NCBI GenBank assembly: GCA_947311845.1
Contig: CAMZMU010000075.1
Span: 20,279,670-20,343,669 of the forward strand
DNA: 64,000 nucleotides
Direction of reading: 5' to 3'
DNA from: Poa pratensis
Taxonomy: Eukaryota > Streptophyta > Magnoliopsida > Poales > Poaceae
The notes under the pieces were generated by a model, which had not been told where the DNA came from, made no database searches, and saw only the letters and a list, made by a program, of their open reading frames with translations. A program made the translations under genes and the position numbers. The stretch's first letter is position 1, and each line of letters opens with the position of its first letter. Below are positions 22,301 through 33,190 of this stretch, piece after piece.

Positions 22301-22937
22301 TCGGGGAGGTGCCTTTGATGAACAGGTACAGTGGTTGATGATGGTTGATGTTGAGAAAGGTGATCAAAGAAAAGAGTCACTTCTTACCTCTTTTGAAAAT
22401 ACTCTGAATAGTCGATGCCTTTGAGTTATGTTTTTATAAATAAAATCAGCTTTATGCAAAACAGCCATAAAACCTTGAAAGCCTCATCGAGCTAAAGCTC
22501 TATATATAATCTTGCGAGTTCGTCGAACTCAACGTCGTTTGTTTTGTTTCAGAGGAGGACTTCACCGACCTCGAAGGTGGGTTCTTTGTGGACGTCGACG
22601 AGTAGTCTGGGGTTCCCAGGTGGCAGCTTGGGACATCCCGGAACAGCTGGCGCTGGATGTTTATTGTAGGCCTCTTAGGCCATAATTTGGTTCTTGTTGT
22701 TTAGAACAACCTAATTTGCTTCCGCTTGTTGTAATGTTGGGTCTGTGACCTCTGGTTGTCATTTGCTATCTTTCTCTATTATAAGAGTTGAACTATATGA
22801 TTTGTGTCGTAGAGTCTGTGATGTGCCAGTTGTTCCACAAGTCTTGATCTCTCTATTATGCTTTGATAGTGTGTCTGGTGGTATCGGATAACCGGAGACA
22901 CAGTATCACTGTATAGCAGTCGGGTCGGGGCGCCACA
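19387..22937 (+). repeat. Left LTR (3551 bp)
   Basis: The LTR contains a GC-rich stretch (19966-20500), six CGGA-N3-TCCG palindromes (20435-20625), an AT-rich middle and a 3' part with an exon-like ORF end (22553-22605). It contains ~340 bases (~21870-22215) that the right LTR lacks. Confidence 0.95.
20435..20625. promoter_or_regulatory. Six-copy CGGA-N3-TCCG palindrome array in the left LTR
   Basis: Copies lie at 20435-20445, 20460-20470, 20515-20525, 20539-20549, 20591-20601 and 20615-20625. All have the form CGGA-N3-TCCG with variable central bases. The array is kept in the right LTR from 26947. Spacing and symmetry suggest a dimeric protein site, a hypothesis only. Confidence 0.7.
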
Positions 22938-22940
22938 AGT

Positions 22941-22952
22941 TGGTATCAGAGC
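22941..22952 (+). promoter_or_regulatory. Primer binding site (tRNA-iMet)
   Basis: tggtatcagagc, three bases after the LTR, complements the 3' end of plant initiator Met tRNA. It is the minus-strand DNA primer site of many plant Gypsy elements. Confidence 0.95.
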
Positions 22953-23610
22953 AGTACTGCCTGTAGGAAACCCTTCTACTGGTCGATGTTGAGTCTAGTG
23001 TTTGTGAAAATATTTTAACCTAAAAATGAGTTGTGAAAACCATCTTAGGATTCTTTTTACTCCTTATCTGGTTACCCTCTAATCTCGGAGCAATCTTACC
23101 TCGATTTGAGTTAAAGTTTACTTCTCATCTGTTACTTCAAAATGATTAGTGAAACGTGGGTGGGGTTCGACCTTTAGTGTTATGTGTCACGTTGCTCCCG
23201 CTGCGTTGCAATCCCAAATCAACTCAGATGTTTCTACCAAGTCTAATCGTTTGCTCCTCTGTTGGGTTTTAACCCAAGGTCTTGAACCGAAGGTCCCGGA
23301 TTGTGCTGTGATTCTGGCATGATGAATTGTGTGGGTTGTTACCCATGTGATCGTTATGCTACTTATGATTCTCGGCACATGAAGCTGACCTTTAACCCAA
23401 GTCCTTTATGTGGTCTGTGTGGTAAATGGTTGAACCTTAATTTCCCACACCTCGGATGGCTATGTAACTTTAACTCTGCCATAGCTGGAGATTCTGTCTT
23501 GGAATCATCTGGGTTATGACCAGAATTCTCTTAGCGAATCCCCATCTATGTTCATGACTCTGCTGCATCTCTCCTTTTTGGGCATGGTTATCACAATTGA
23601 GTAATAACCG

Positions 23611-24700
23611 GTGCATCTTCAACATCTTAGGATTTCTCCTGAGTATGTTTCGTACTCTGATCTGCTTTCCAACCTTGTCTGTCAGTTGACAGTAAAGTTT
23701 TATCGTGCGTTGGTATGTTTCGATGCAAGTCACTCTCTGATCCGTCAAGACTTTCCACTTCGTCTCGATAGAAGAAACAACTCTAGTACCTTGTCCACTT
23801 CTCGGACCAGGTCAAAGAATTGTAATCTTCAGAATGAGGGCCTCGTTTAGCTTTTGTTCTGCTCCACCTTAGAGTGTCACACTCTTTTTATCAAGGGGTC
23901 GTGCTGAGTGTCATGATCCTCTTGATGAAGTGATGCTCTTACTCCTCGTTACTCTCCGTGTTCCGAGTGACTTGTTACTCGAGAAGGATAAGTCGTGAGC
24001 AATGATGTGACTATCGGATATCTTAGCAGTTCTTACTGTGCGGAAATCCAGGGATATCCATTGCCCTCCTTAGCATGATTGGTTAGCAAATCAATAAGCT
24101 GAGTTTGACAGTGCTACCAAGTCAGTTGGCTCTGATGCACTCCCTCGGTCAAAGAGCTAGGTTTGTGCCGAAGCTCCCAAGACCACCTCGTTGTGCCTTG
24201 AAAGGCATGATCCTCCTTGAACTCAAGATCCACCGGTATGTCGTGATATCCTATATGTGGATCGTGATATTCTGGAGGTCTTTCCAGAAGTATCGCCAGG
24301 TTGTCACCTGACCGTGATGTTGAGCTTATGAGTAAGCTGGTTCTCTGAACAACTCCTTCTCCAAGAAAATCATGCTGGATGTCCGGAATTATTCGGTTGA
24401 GCTTAAACAACTTGGAGAGTTAAAAGACAAAAGCTCTATCGATATAGTTCCTCCTCAATGGGATGTCTAGACTGTTCGTGTTGAAGCAAGGTGGTATCTC
24501 CTTTGTGGATAAGCTAACCTCTAAATCTTTTGATTTGAATTGGGCTATCGTCAAATCAAACTCAGACCTACCTACCTGAATGTGTTAGTCTGACCAATAC
24601 TTATGCCCGTTCTGGTGAAATATGAGTCTACCGTCTTGGAGTATCTGGATAAGTTTGTTGTTGAGCCCATCAACTACCTTCTTATTCTCTCCATGTTTGA
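23611..24700 (+). pseudogene. Decayed Gypsy protease/reverse-transcriptase region
   Basis: Fragments in different frames align in order with Gypsy pol: a protease-like VCFDASHSLI near 23720-23750, PDRDVEL near 24309-24327, a DLN.GYRQIKLRPT piece of the reverse transcriptase near 24530-24570, and an LEYLDKFVV piece near 24637-24665. Stops and shifts are frequent. The rest of the interior (to 25868) shows only weak similarity. Confidence 0.7.
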
Positions 24701-25868
24701 GGAGATTCATATTGGATATTGGGCGTTAGCATTGGAAAATTGTTGGAACTAATTTTGTGTCTTCACAAGGTATGTGTTCTGGAGTTAGAAGTGACTTTCC
24801 CTGGTTCACGTGCAATTGCTGAAAGATGTCGCCGTGGATCTGAGTGAATTGTCTGGTTTCCTCGGAATCATTTCAACTCAATCATGCATATGCAGAAGAT
24901 TCGTGGAATGGTATGTTGTTACCTCCATTCCTTGAGAATTTTATCTATGCATCCAAGCCACTGATTGAATTGTTCCAGAAAGAGAGGAAGTCTGAGAACT
25001 TCTTTTGTCTACGTTGGTGTTTCCCCAACAGAGACTCAATGGTGTATTGTCGCAAGTAATTCAAGTAGGTGCTGATGCCCGCTGACAAGTTGCTAATACG
25101 CGAGTTCCGCCATCTAGTCCCTCCTTTGGAGTTTGACCTTGTAGTCCAACTCTTGGGGTTCCTAGACCCTGTAATCTGTTGGTATCCCGTGTAAGGACTT
25201 CCTATTCATCCATGTGGAGTCTGAGGTATCTCTACACCTGACCAGATCTAAATCTCAATCAGAAACGATAGTTGGTGATCCTCAAGAAGCTCGACTCCGA
25301 TGTCTGGAAAATCAAGAAGTGTTCCCAATATTAACGTTTGCGGAGTTTCTGAAGTTCTCTATGTCCATCTTCCCGACCCTTCTCCAGTGATCTGAAATGC
25401 TCCTCCGTGAGGAAAGTTCTACTCAAGCCGACTAGAACAAGCTACCTCTTCATCTGTTGGAAGCTGGTTTCGACACTCTCCCTCAGAAATTTTAGGCCTT
25501 GTGCAAAGTTCATATTCTCAATCCTTTTGAGAAACCATTATCTACCAACTGGAAACTCCTATCAATCCCCCGACACCCGCATGTGTCTCCTAACTGTCCA
25601 TCCAAGGGATGCTTGAAGGCTCATCCTAAGTTCTACTAGGAGGTACTTGGTCGTGGTATCTTCACCAAGATCCATCCTCCGGTGAGGTTTCCTCCTTTCC
25701 TATGGTGTACGTGGATGATGAACTCGAAGTGAGGCCGATGAAGATCTTCATGATGCCCTCGGTCAACCTCTTTCAGAAAGAAGCCACCTGAAGCGAGAAG
25801 ATCGTGTAGTACCGTTGTAACCCTTTTCCCTCTTTCCTACTCTAAGAATCTCGGGACGAGATTCCAGT

Positions 25869-25882
25869 AAGGAGGGTAGAGT
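25869..25882 (+). promoter_or_regulatory. Polypurine tract of the LTR element
   Basis: The purine-rich aaggagggtagag lies directly before the right LTR and follows a tctcgggacgagat palindrome, an arrangement I recall as typical of this type of Gypsy element. Confidence 0.8.
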
Positions 25883-28800
25883 TGTAACAGCCCGAAGTTT
25901 GAGAACCTAAAAACCCGAATAAAATTTCCACTTTTTGTGTTCCTTGCATCATGGCATTCATGCATCATGTTGTTGCTAGGGAATTGTTGCTAGGGAATTG
26001 TGTTGGGCTAGGGAATTGTTGTGGTTTGGTACCACCTAAAAATAAAATGCCAAACTTGCTCTAACAAATTTCAAATTAATGAAGGCACTCCAACTTGCAA
26101 AACAAAATACTTGACATCTTATAATTGTCAAGGAAGTTTCAAGAGCTCCAAAATAATATTTTGCACTTGCTCCAAATGGTTAAAGGAGCAACATTTCTAA
26201 ATTAGCAAAATGCCCTAAACCAACCTTGCTAAACAAAAGTAGTACAAAACTTTTTATTTTGGGAAACCAAAATTTGTGGAGCTTCTACAGACTAAGGGGA
26301 GCCTCCCCAAATTTTGCCATATTTTTCTAAAATTGTTTAGTGCCTCAATTAAATCTAGAAAGGTGCTACTGATTTTCTTTTAAAAGGGAAAAGGACCTAT
26401 CGGTGATGAACAAGTTTTATCAGGGGGTTTTCCGCAAATGTTTCATCTCCTTCCTGTAGCTCACCGGGGCCACGGCATGGCGCCAGTGGCCACCGAGCTC
26501 GCCGTGCCCCCACGCCCTCCTGCGGCTCGAGTGGTTAGGAGAGCACCACGAGCTGCTCTGCTCACTCCACCCCTCTCTTATCCTCTCCACCTGCCCCCTC
26601 CCCTCTCCATTTCTTCTCCCCACGAGCTCACTACCGAGCTCGCTGTCGCCGCCGCATCGCCGTCGATTGGGAGCTCCCTGAGCCAAACCGAGACCGCCGT
26701 GAGCTCCGCCGTGCCGTGCTCTTCCTCCACGCCACAGGAATCGAGCTGGGGCGACCGACATCGCCGTCGCCGACCCCTACTTCGCCGCGGCCGTACGAGC
26801 ACCACCGAGAACGATACGTCGCCGTCGTACCATCTCCGACCACGCCGAGCACATCCCCGAGACGAGGGTGAGCCTGCCGTCCCTCTGGGCCTCCTCTCCC
26901 TCCCTCTCTCGCCGTACTTCGCCGCATCCCATGGTTGCGTCCCCGTCGGATTTTCCGAGTTGGGTCGAAGCCGGAATGTCCGGTTGTTTCCAGTACGTCG
27001 AAGCACCACATTATTTTTTTCCTCCGTCGGATTTTCCGATTCTAAACTAACCGGATTATCCGAATAACCCCAGTACGCAGAAATGCATTGTTTCTCAGCC
27101 CCTCGGATATTCCGAGTCCAACCAAATCGGAAATTCCGAAAATTGTTCAGCACCAATTTGAATTCCTTTTTCACCTATTTCTTCCGAAGTTGTATACATA
27201 ATTCGGTTGTTGCTTAATATAACTTATAACCAGGGCATGTTTAATAGAGGGAGTTATAAATGTAACAACTTTTATTTGGGCAGGATTGAATGAATTTCCT
27301 TCTCGGTTTAAATGAATTACTACAAATGGCAGAAATGAAATGTGACATTGGAAATTCATACTTCACCCAGATTAATTCCACAAATTATGTTGAATGGCTA
27401 AAAATGTTCAGAGGAACATCTGCCATCTATTTTCAAGTATTGCCAACCAATAATGAACTTTGGTAATATTAATAAGTTGCACTTCCCTAAAATGACAGAT
27501 TCAAATAGCAATTTGAAATACTCACCAAATATTCATATTTGCTCCGAAAATTGCAAACAACATATCACAATGTTCAGCAAGTTAAAGACTAACTGAAAAC
27601 ATCATTCTCATGCATGTACAATCATTTTTGTGGTACTGGTCCTGACTAGAACAACATGTTGGACATTAAGATAAATATGGGTGGTTAACCGAATAACTTC
27701 TAATTATACTTCGGGACCCCATTTAACTTGATGATCATGTCTAGGATCCCCTAGTTGCATTAAAATGTCATATCATCATTTTTGTATGCATTGCACAACT
27801 GCCATGTGTTGATTGTTGTTTTTGCTTTCCGGTGTTGTTTGCTCTCCGGCAGATCACGAATTCGGAGTTGAGCATCGTTACTCCGCCGAGCAGTTTGACT
27901 ACTCCGCTCAACAAGGCAAGCGTAATCCCCCCTCTGAGCATGTCTTATCCTATATTTCCGCAAATATTTTCTCCACTATAATATTGCATGCGGTTCCAAA
28001 TGTCAATTTTATTGGATTAGAGTATCCTATAGTTGCATTAAGATCCCGATGCCAGTACCTGTTTCCCTCCTATTATCCATAGGATTGTATTGTTGGCCGA
28101 GATACTTACTATGCTATGTTGATGCTTAGCCATGCTTAGTTAATTGCATAGCTATACGATGGATGGTTCATGTTGGAAACAGGTGATGAGATGAGAATGA
28201 TGGTGGAGAAATTGTGGTGACGGATAATAAAATGCTTAAAGGTGGGGATGAGAGGCCACTGTGGTTGTGGTGCTTTGTCTCGTTCTCGCCGCCTAGGTGC
28301 GAGTTCTATACCTCTTGAACCAAGACTGAGCGTGCAACCATGCGTGAGGCCTATGCAATTGCAGGAACCCTCATAGACTAACTTTAACTGGAATGATTAA
28401 AAACTGGGTACTAGAGGTACCACTCAAGATTGAAAGGTGAGCTTCCTCGAGGGTGATTCGGGGAGGTGCCTTTGACGAACAGGTACAGTGGTTGATGATG
28501 GTTGATGTTGAGAAAGGTGATCAAAGAAAAGAGTCACTTCTTACCTCTTTTTGAAAATATTCTGAATAGTCGATGCCTTTGAGTTATGTTTTCATAAATA
28601 AAATCAGGTTTATGCAAAACAGCCATAAAACCTTGAAAGCCTCATCGAGCTAAAGCTCTATATATAATCTTGCGAGTTCGTCGAACTCAACGTCGTTTGT
28701 TTTGTTTCAGAGGAGGACTTCACCGACCTCGAAGGTGGGTTCTTCGTGAACGTCGACGAGTAGTCTGGAGTTCCCAGGTGGCAGCTTGGGACATCCCGGA

Positions 28801-29096
28801 ACAGATGGCGCTGGATGTTTATGTGTAGGCCTCTTAGGCCATAATTTGGTTCTTATTGTTTAGAACAACCTAATTTGCTTCCGCTTGTTGTAATGTTGGG
28901 TCTGTGACCTCTGGTTGTCATTTGCTATCTTTCTCTATTATAAGAGTTGAACTATATGATTTGTGTCGTAGAGTCTGCGATGTGCCAGTTGTTCCACAAG
29001 TTTTGATCTCTCTATTATGCTTTGATAGTGTGTCTGGTGGTATCGGATAACCGGAGACACAGTATCACTGTATAACAGTCGGATCGGGGCGCTACA
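25883..29096 (+). repeat. Right LTR (3214 bp)
   Basis: Nearly identical to the left LTR over long blocks. It lacks the left LTR's ~340-bp segment (deletion junction near 28381, at a short taactt-type repeat) and has a small tandem duplication near 25980-26000. The palindrome array recurs from 26947 to ~27137. Confidence 0.95.
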
Positions 29097-30070
29097 CAAA
29101 TTTACCAAGATACAAGCATTACCAAGGGGGCGATAGCTTTGCGCGGTCGACCCTTTGTGGAGGCAAGCTGAAATCTGGTGCCTTTTGAATTGGCCGACAT
29201 TGCTCTACATATAAAAGTGCATTTTTATAATAGAGTGTGCGGCTTTAAGATAATAAACCCCTAGGATAGTGTCTTACGCCACCACAAGATATTGCTGCGG
29301 ATTGCAGCTTAGAATTGCATATCAGAATAAAATAGGGCTAGCTAAAAACTCAGAGTTCAGCCAAATATATCTGAAGAGAAACTAGAACGATTTTGGAAAA
29401 GCGCTCGTCCTGGTAACATGCAAGTGCGTCGCTACATACATCTTCCGCACCATGGCCAGCATCTCATCCAAGAGCAAAAGATTCTTGTGCTTCATCAGAG
29501 GCCGCTATTACTGCATAAAAGGGGCAATTTTGAAAATCACTTGAGCAGGTTGATGGGGGGGGGGGGGGGGGGGGGGGGGATTTTCCTTCAATAGTAAATT
29601 TGTATTTGGTTGTCCATAACACCCAAAATTGCGCGGCGAAAAAAGTTCTATATCATTTTTAGATCTATCCATAAAACGTTGAAAGAGAGAGAAAATATGT
29701 GTAAAATATGTGGGGCCCAACCATGCACCAGCATTTGTATAACCCAGGCAGATTAAATGATGGAGCAAGCAAAGAAGGTATGAGAAGCATCTTCTAGATG
29801 GCCACACAAGGGGCATTTGTTGTCTGAGAGGTCATGCCGTTTAAGGTTTTGCTCATTAGAAAGAAGGTGTCAGCGAACCAGCACGTATAGATCTTAATTT
29901 CAAGTGGCAGCCGCACACCCACGCATCTTTGGCAAAATTTACCGAGCCTCCTTGACATAGACGCTTGAAAATGGGGAGTCAGCGGTGAAGATGCCTGAGG
30001 GATCCGAAGACCCGGACACTAAAAGTGCTCTATTTTGCAAGCTTAATAATGATATGTCCCTTCCGTCAAA
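29097..30070 (-). pseudogene. LINE ORF2 C-terminal region, 5' part of the split LINE
   Basis: On the minus strand near 29750-29850 a zinc-finger block reads CPLCGHLEDASHTFFAC (C-X2-C-X7-H-X4-C), preceded by KRHDLSDNK. This is the C-terminal zf-RVT region of plant L1-type LINE reverse transcriptases. Frames are broken and a 25-base G run (29555-29579) interrupts it. Together with 19143-19386 this is a 5'-truncated LINE in minus orientation into which the LTR element inserted. No LINE target repeat was identified. Confidence 0.75.
29555..29579. repeat. Run of 25 G
   Basis: An uninterrupted homopolymer inside the LINE remnant. It could be a genuine G-tract or a consensus error. Confidence 0.9.
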
Positions 30071-30086
30071 CGCTTTAGAAGGGCAT

Positions 30087-30432
30087 TGATTCATGCTAGC
30101 AGCTACTGATTACTTCACTAAATGGTTTGAACCATTATCTCTTTGGATTATGACCCACAAGAAGGTGATCCATTTCATCATCGAGCACATAATTAGCCGA
30201 TTCGGCATTTTGCAAACTTTAATAATAGATGAAGGTACATCCTTTGTCGCGAAGGAGGTTAAACAATTTGTCGAATCATGTTGTATTAAGATGCTCAATT
30301 CATCTCTCTATTATGTGCAGGTCAAAGGACAAACTGAGTCGACCAACAAGAAGTTTGACTCAGGTCATCATGAAGAAGATCCCAAATCATCCTATTTCCG
30401 TAATAACCATTTACTACATAATTTCATTTCCA
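30087..30432 (+). pseudogene. Ty3/Gypsy integrase core fragment
   Basis: About 85 codons match the integrase core in order: ATDYFTKWFEP, then FIIEHIISRFGI, then the second catalytic Asp in IIDEGTSF (normally DQG), then LNSSLYYVQVKGQTES (normally YYAQ.NGQAE). A frame break follows near 30350. There are no LTRs nearby, so this is an isolated scrap of another element lying against the 3' end of the minus-strand ankyrin gene. Confidence 0.85.
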
Positions 30433-30434
30433 GG

Positions 30435-33025
30435 TCAATGCACTCTCTTAATCTTGGAGATAGCAAGCACGCCGGCGATCACAATGTACGGCCAGAACTG
30501 CAACAACGAAGTCATTAGAATAGCCCATGCCAGCCTCCACCATGCCCGAACTCCGAGCCTTTTCAGCAGCATCAGCTGAGCGGTGCCCACCATCCAAAAG
30601 AACCAGGCGGCGTCGACCAGCCCGAGTGCCGTGATTGCACAAGATGCGATGGCCGTCGTGCGCGCAACCGGAGCCAGCACCACATACATCCCGAACACGA
30701 AGGCGGCGCCGAGGCTCCTCGCGGAGCCGGCCATGAAGGTCACCGAGATGACGAAGGAGATCATGCGTGTGCGTATGTCCACGGAGGTGACGCCCGCGTA
30801 CATGAGGCTGGTGATGGATAGGCCCGCACAGATGAAAGACAGCGTGTTCGCGATGATGAACACATCGAAGGCGTAGTGCCGGCGAGCGTCGGCGTGCCAC
30901 CAGGTCCATTCTTGTCGTCGTTGCCTCGGTAGCCGCCTGGTAGGGCAAAGGCTGCTGTGAACGCCACCGTCGCGATCAACACGGAAGCGACGCCGATGGT
31001 CTGCGTGGACTCGGTGATCTTCTTCGCTTCTTTTTCTTTGTCTAGCTTAGGAATGTGTTTCTTATGGAAGTGGTCACATCGAGAAGTGCCATTCTTAGCG
31101 CCGGCATCTTGTAGCAATTTATGTATCATAATACTTGGGTTCTGAGAAAACATAGCATGAAATAAGATAAATCTTTCGTGTCAGTGTGGGAATATATATA
31201 CGCACCAGCATTCAGCACAGTTCAAAGAATTAAGGAGCATACATGATAGATTGCTTACCAATCCGTAATGCACCCCTGCGGGTATCGTGGTCCATGAAAG
31301 ATCGAGTGGCGTTTGGCCCATTTTGTTCCTTAGATTCAGCATGACCCTTCGGTTCTTCATGAGATGATTGAAGATCCAGAAGTTCCCGGCCTGGACCGCG
31401 AGGTGCAGCGCGGTGTTGCCATCCTTGTCCTGCATGTTCATGACCGACGACGCAAACTTCCGGCGCTGCATCTCATGACAAGCGTACGTCACCACGGACT
31501 GGCTCTCCTCGAGAACGGCCACATGGAGGAAGGTCCTGCCGTTGGCGTCGCGGAGCTCGGCGCAGTCCTCGCGGCCCTTGAGCAGGACGGAGACGGCCTT
31601 CACTCTGCCCGCGAACGCCGCCACGTGGATGGGGAACGAGCCGTCGCTGTCGGCCTGATACGCCGCCGACGGGTCGGCGGCCAGCAGCAAGCTGATCACC
31701 TCGTGAGCCCCCATGATGCCGCGAAGTGAAGGGGTGTGCTTCTGGTGGATAGGTCGGCTTGCCTGATGAGATCCTTGTTCCATTCCAATAGCATTTTTGT
31801 TGTCTCTGCAATTGCAAGTTCTCAGTGGGGGCACACAGGTATAAGAGTTAAAATAGGCAAAAGTTTGAGTGAAACAAAAAAGAGAAATTTGAAACGGTGT
31901 AGATGTGTAGGTGTGCTCATTCACAACTTTTTCTTGGCATGATATATACCATCTATCTAGCATATCTATAAAGTTTTGGCTTGGCCATCAATCTGCCTCG
32001 CCTAATTATTAGTGGATTTCGAAAAGCTCCTTGCAATCCGAGCATAAAGTGTTATTCTGGCTGTTTTGTATGATAGACTAAACACTTGCAACTTACTCTT
32101 GAGAAAATAATAACCACCTCCAAAGCTACAGTGTGCAACCATGAACTGTCCAGAAGAGGATACTCTAGTTAAGGTGTTTTGGAATTTCCTCCGCTATCAC
32201 CTGTTGGGATCATGCTTGCTCTACGCCTTATGGAAAATAGTATTCTTTTTTGGCAAACTTATGGAAAACAATTGTACTACTACTCACCTTCGCCTTTGAG
32301 AGCAGCTGCATGCAAGGCATTTCGCCCGTCAGGCCCAGAGTAGGACAGCGCTTGGTCCTTCTCATAGAGCTGCCGTGCAACGTCGTCGTGTCCCAGCGAG
32401 ACGGCCAGGTACAGCGGGGAGGCGCCATGGGCCGGCGGAAAACGAGCCAGCTGCGAGTCCTCGGACATCAGCCGGTCGACCATGCCGCCGTCTCTCAAAC
32501 GGACCGCCTCGTGGAGCACCGTCTCCCCCAGCTCGTTCTGCATCCGTAACATCGTCTTCACCTTCTCGTCGTCATCGCCGCCATCACCATTGTGGTCGGC
32601 CCTCCTCGCGAGAGCCACAAGATGGGTGACCATTTTGCCCCACCCGGCCCTGGCGGCGCAGTGCAGGGGCGTGTCGCCGTCGCTGTTCCGGGCTTCGAGG
32701 AGGTGGCTGGCCCTGCCGTAGATCACCGTGGCGCTCTCCAGGAACTCGTAGCGGTCTCCCCGCGACGCAACCACGTGGAGGACGGAGTCCCGCGCCACGG
32801 TGACTGCCTCGGCAGGTGCCATTGCGGTTGAGTCCTCGACGGCTATGGCAACAGCTTCGTCGACATGGATGACGACATCGCGCACCCGTGCGTCATCCTC
32901 TTTGCTAAGGAGACGCTCTAGCTGCCCCAATTGCCTCGCTGGGCGGCCATGAGCAGTTCCGGATGCGGGTCGAACACCACATTCGGCTTGCTGATGTGCA
33001 GGTTGGGAGTTTTATCTGGAGCCAT
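30435..33025 (-). CDS. Ankyrin-repeat PGG-domain membrane protein (three single-base frame breaks)
   Basis: Exons 33025-32288, 31805-31259 and 31141-30435 join with GT-AG borders to 1992 bases; allowing for three missing bases gives 664 residues, normal for the family. The order is a short N-terminus (MAPDKTPNLHISK), about seven ankyrin repeats (GDTPLHCAARAG, GETVLHEAVRLR, GNTALHLAVQAG), and a PGG domain with FALPGGYRGND and about four membrane helices, ending SKIKRVH. Members act as membrane proteins in defence or stress signalling (ACD6/ITN1 type). Frame breaks are near 32927-32932, 31708-31712 (a run of five C) and 30878-30884. Each is a one-base deficit with the downstream frame otherwise perfect, so sequencing error and young pseudogene are both possible. 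It is homologous to the plus-strand gene at 9403-15116, but exon 1 is uninterrupted where that gene has an intron. Confidence 0.85.
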
Positions 33026-33079
33026 TCTTGGTGGCAGTGGCACTCGACCACTCGTGTCAGATATCAGCTCTCAGTCGCA

Positions 33080-33087
33080 TGTATATA
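33080..33087 (-). promoter_or_regulatory. Candidate TATA box of the second ankyrin gene
   Basis: A tatatatg/catatata stretch lies ~55-60 bases upstream of the ATG on the minus strand. The position is plausible but the match is simple sequence. Confidence 0.4.
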
Positions 33088-33140
33088 TGAGACTGATTAG
33101 GACGTACTAGGCAGACAGACAGAGCCAGCAGGTGGCTGCT

Positions 33141-33190
33141 TGGCTGACTCAAAGTATAAAGAGAATGGCTGACTCAAAGTATAAAGAGAA
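33141..33190. repeat. Perfect 25-bp tandem repeat upstream of the second ankyrin gene
   Basis: Units 33141-33165 and 33166-33190 are identical. Each carries TGACTCA, the core of a GCN4-like bZIP site. They lie 115-165 bases before the start codon. Confidence 0.9.

Larger units (their letters stand above)
19387..29096 (+). mobile_element. Gypsy-type LTR retrotransposon with very long LTRs and decayed interior
   Basis: The element has two direct LTRs starting TGTAACAGCCCG and ending (C/T)ACA, an initiator-Met-tRNA primer site three bases after the left LTR, a purine tract before the right LTR, and a CAAAT target duplication. The 2.9-kb interior is too short for gag-pol and is broken throughout. 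Gypsy features remain: a protease-like FDASHSLI, a PDRDVEL block, and the reverse-transcriptase pieces GYRQIKLRPT and EYLDKFVV, each in shifting frames. Similar LTRs with a dead interior suggest the copy moved by borrowing proteins from another element. Confidence 0.95.
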
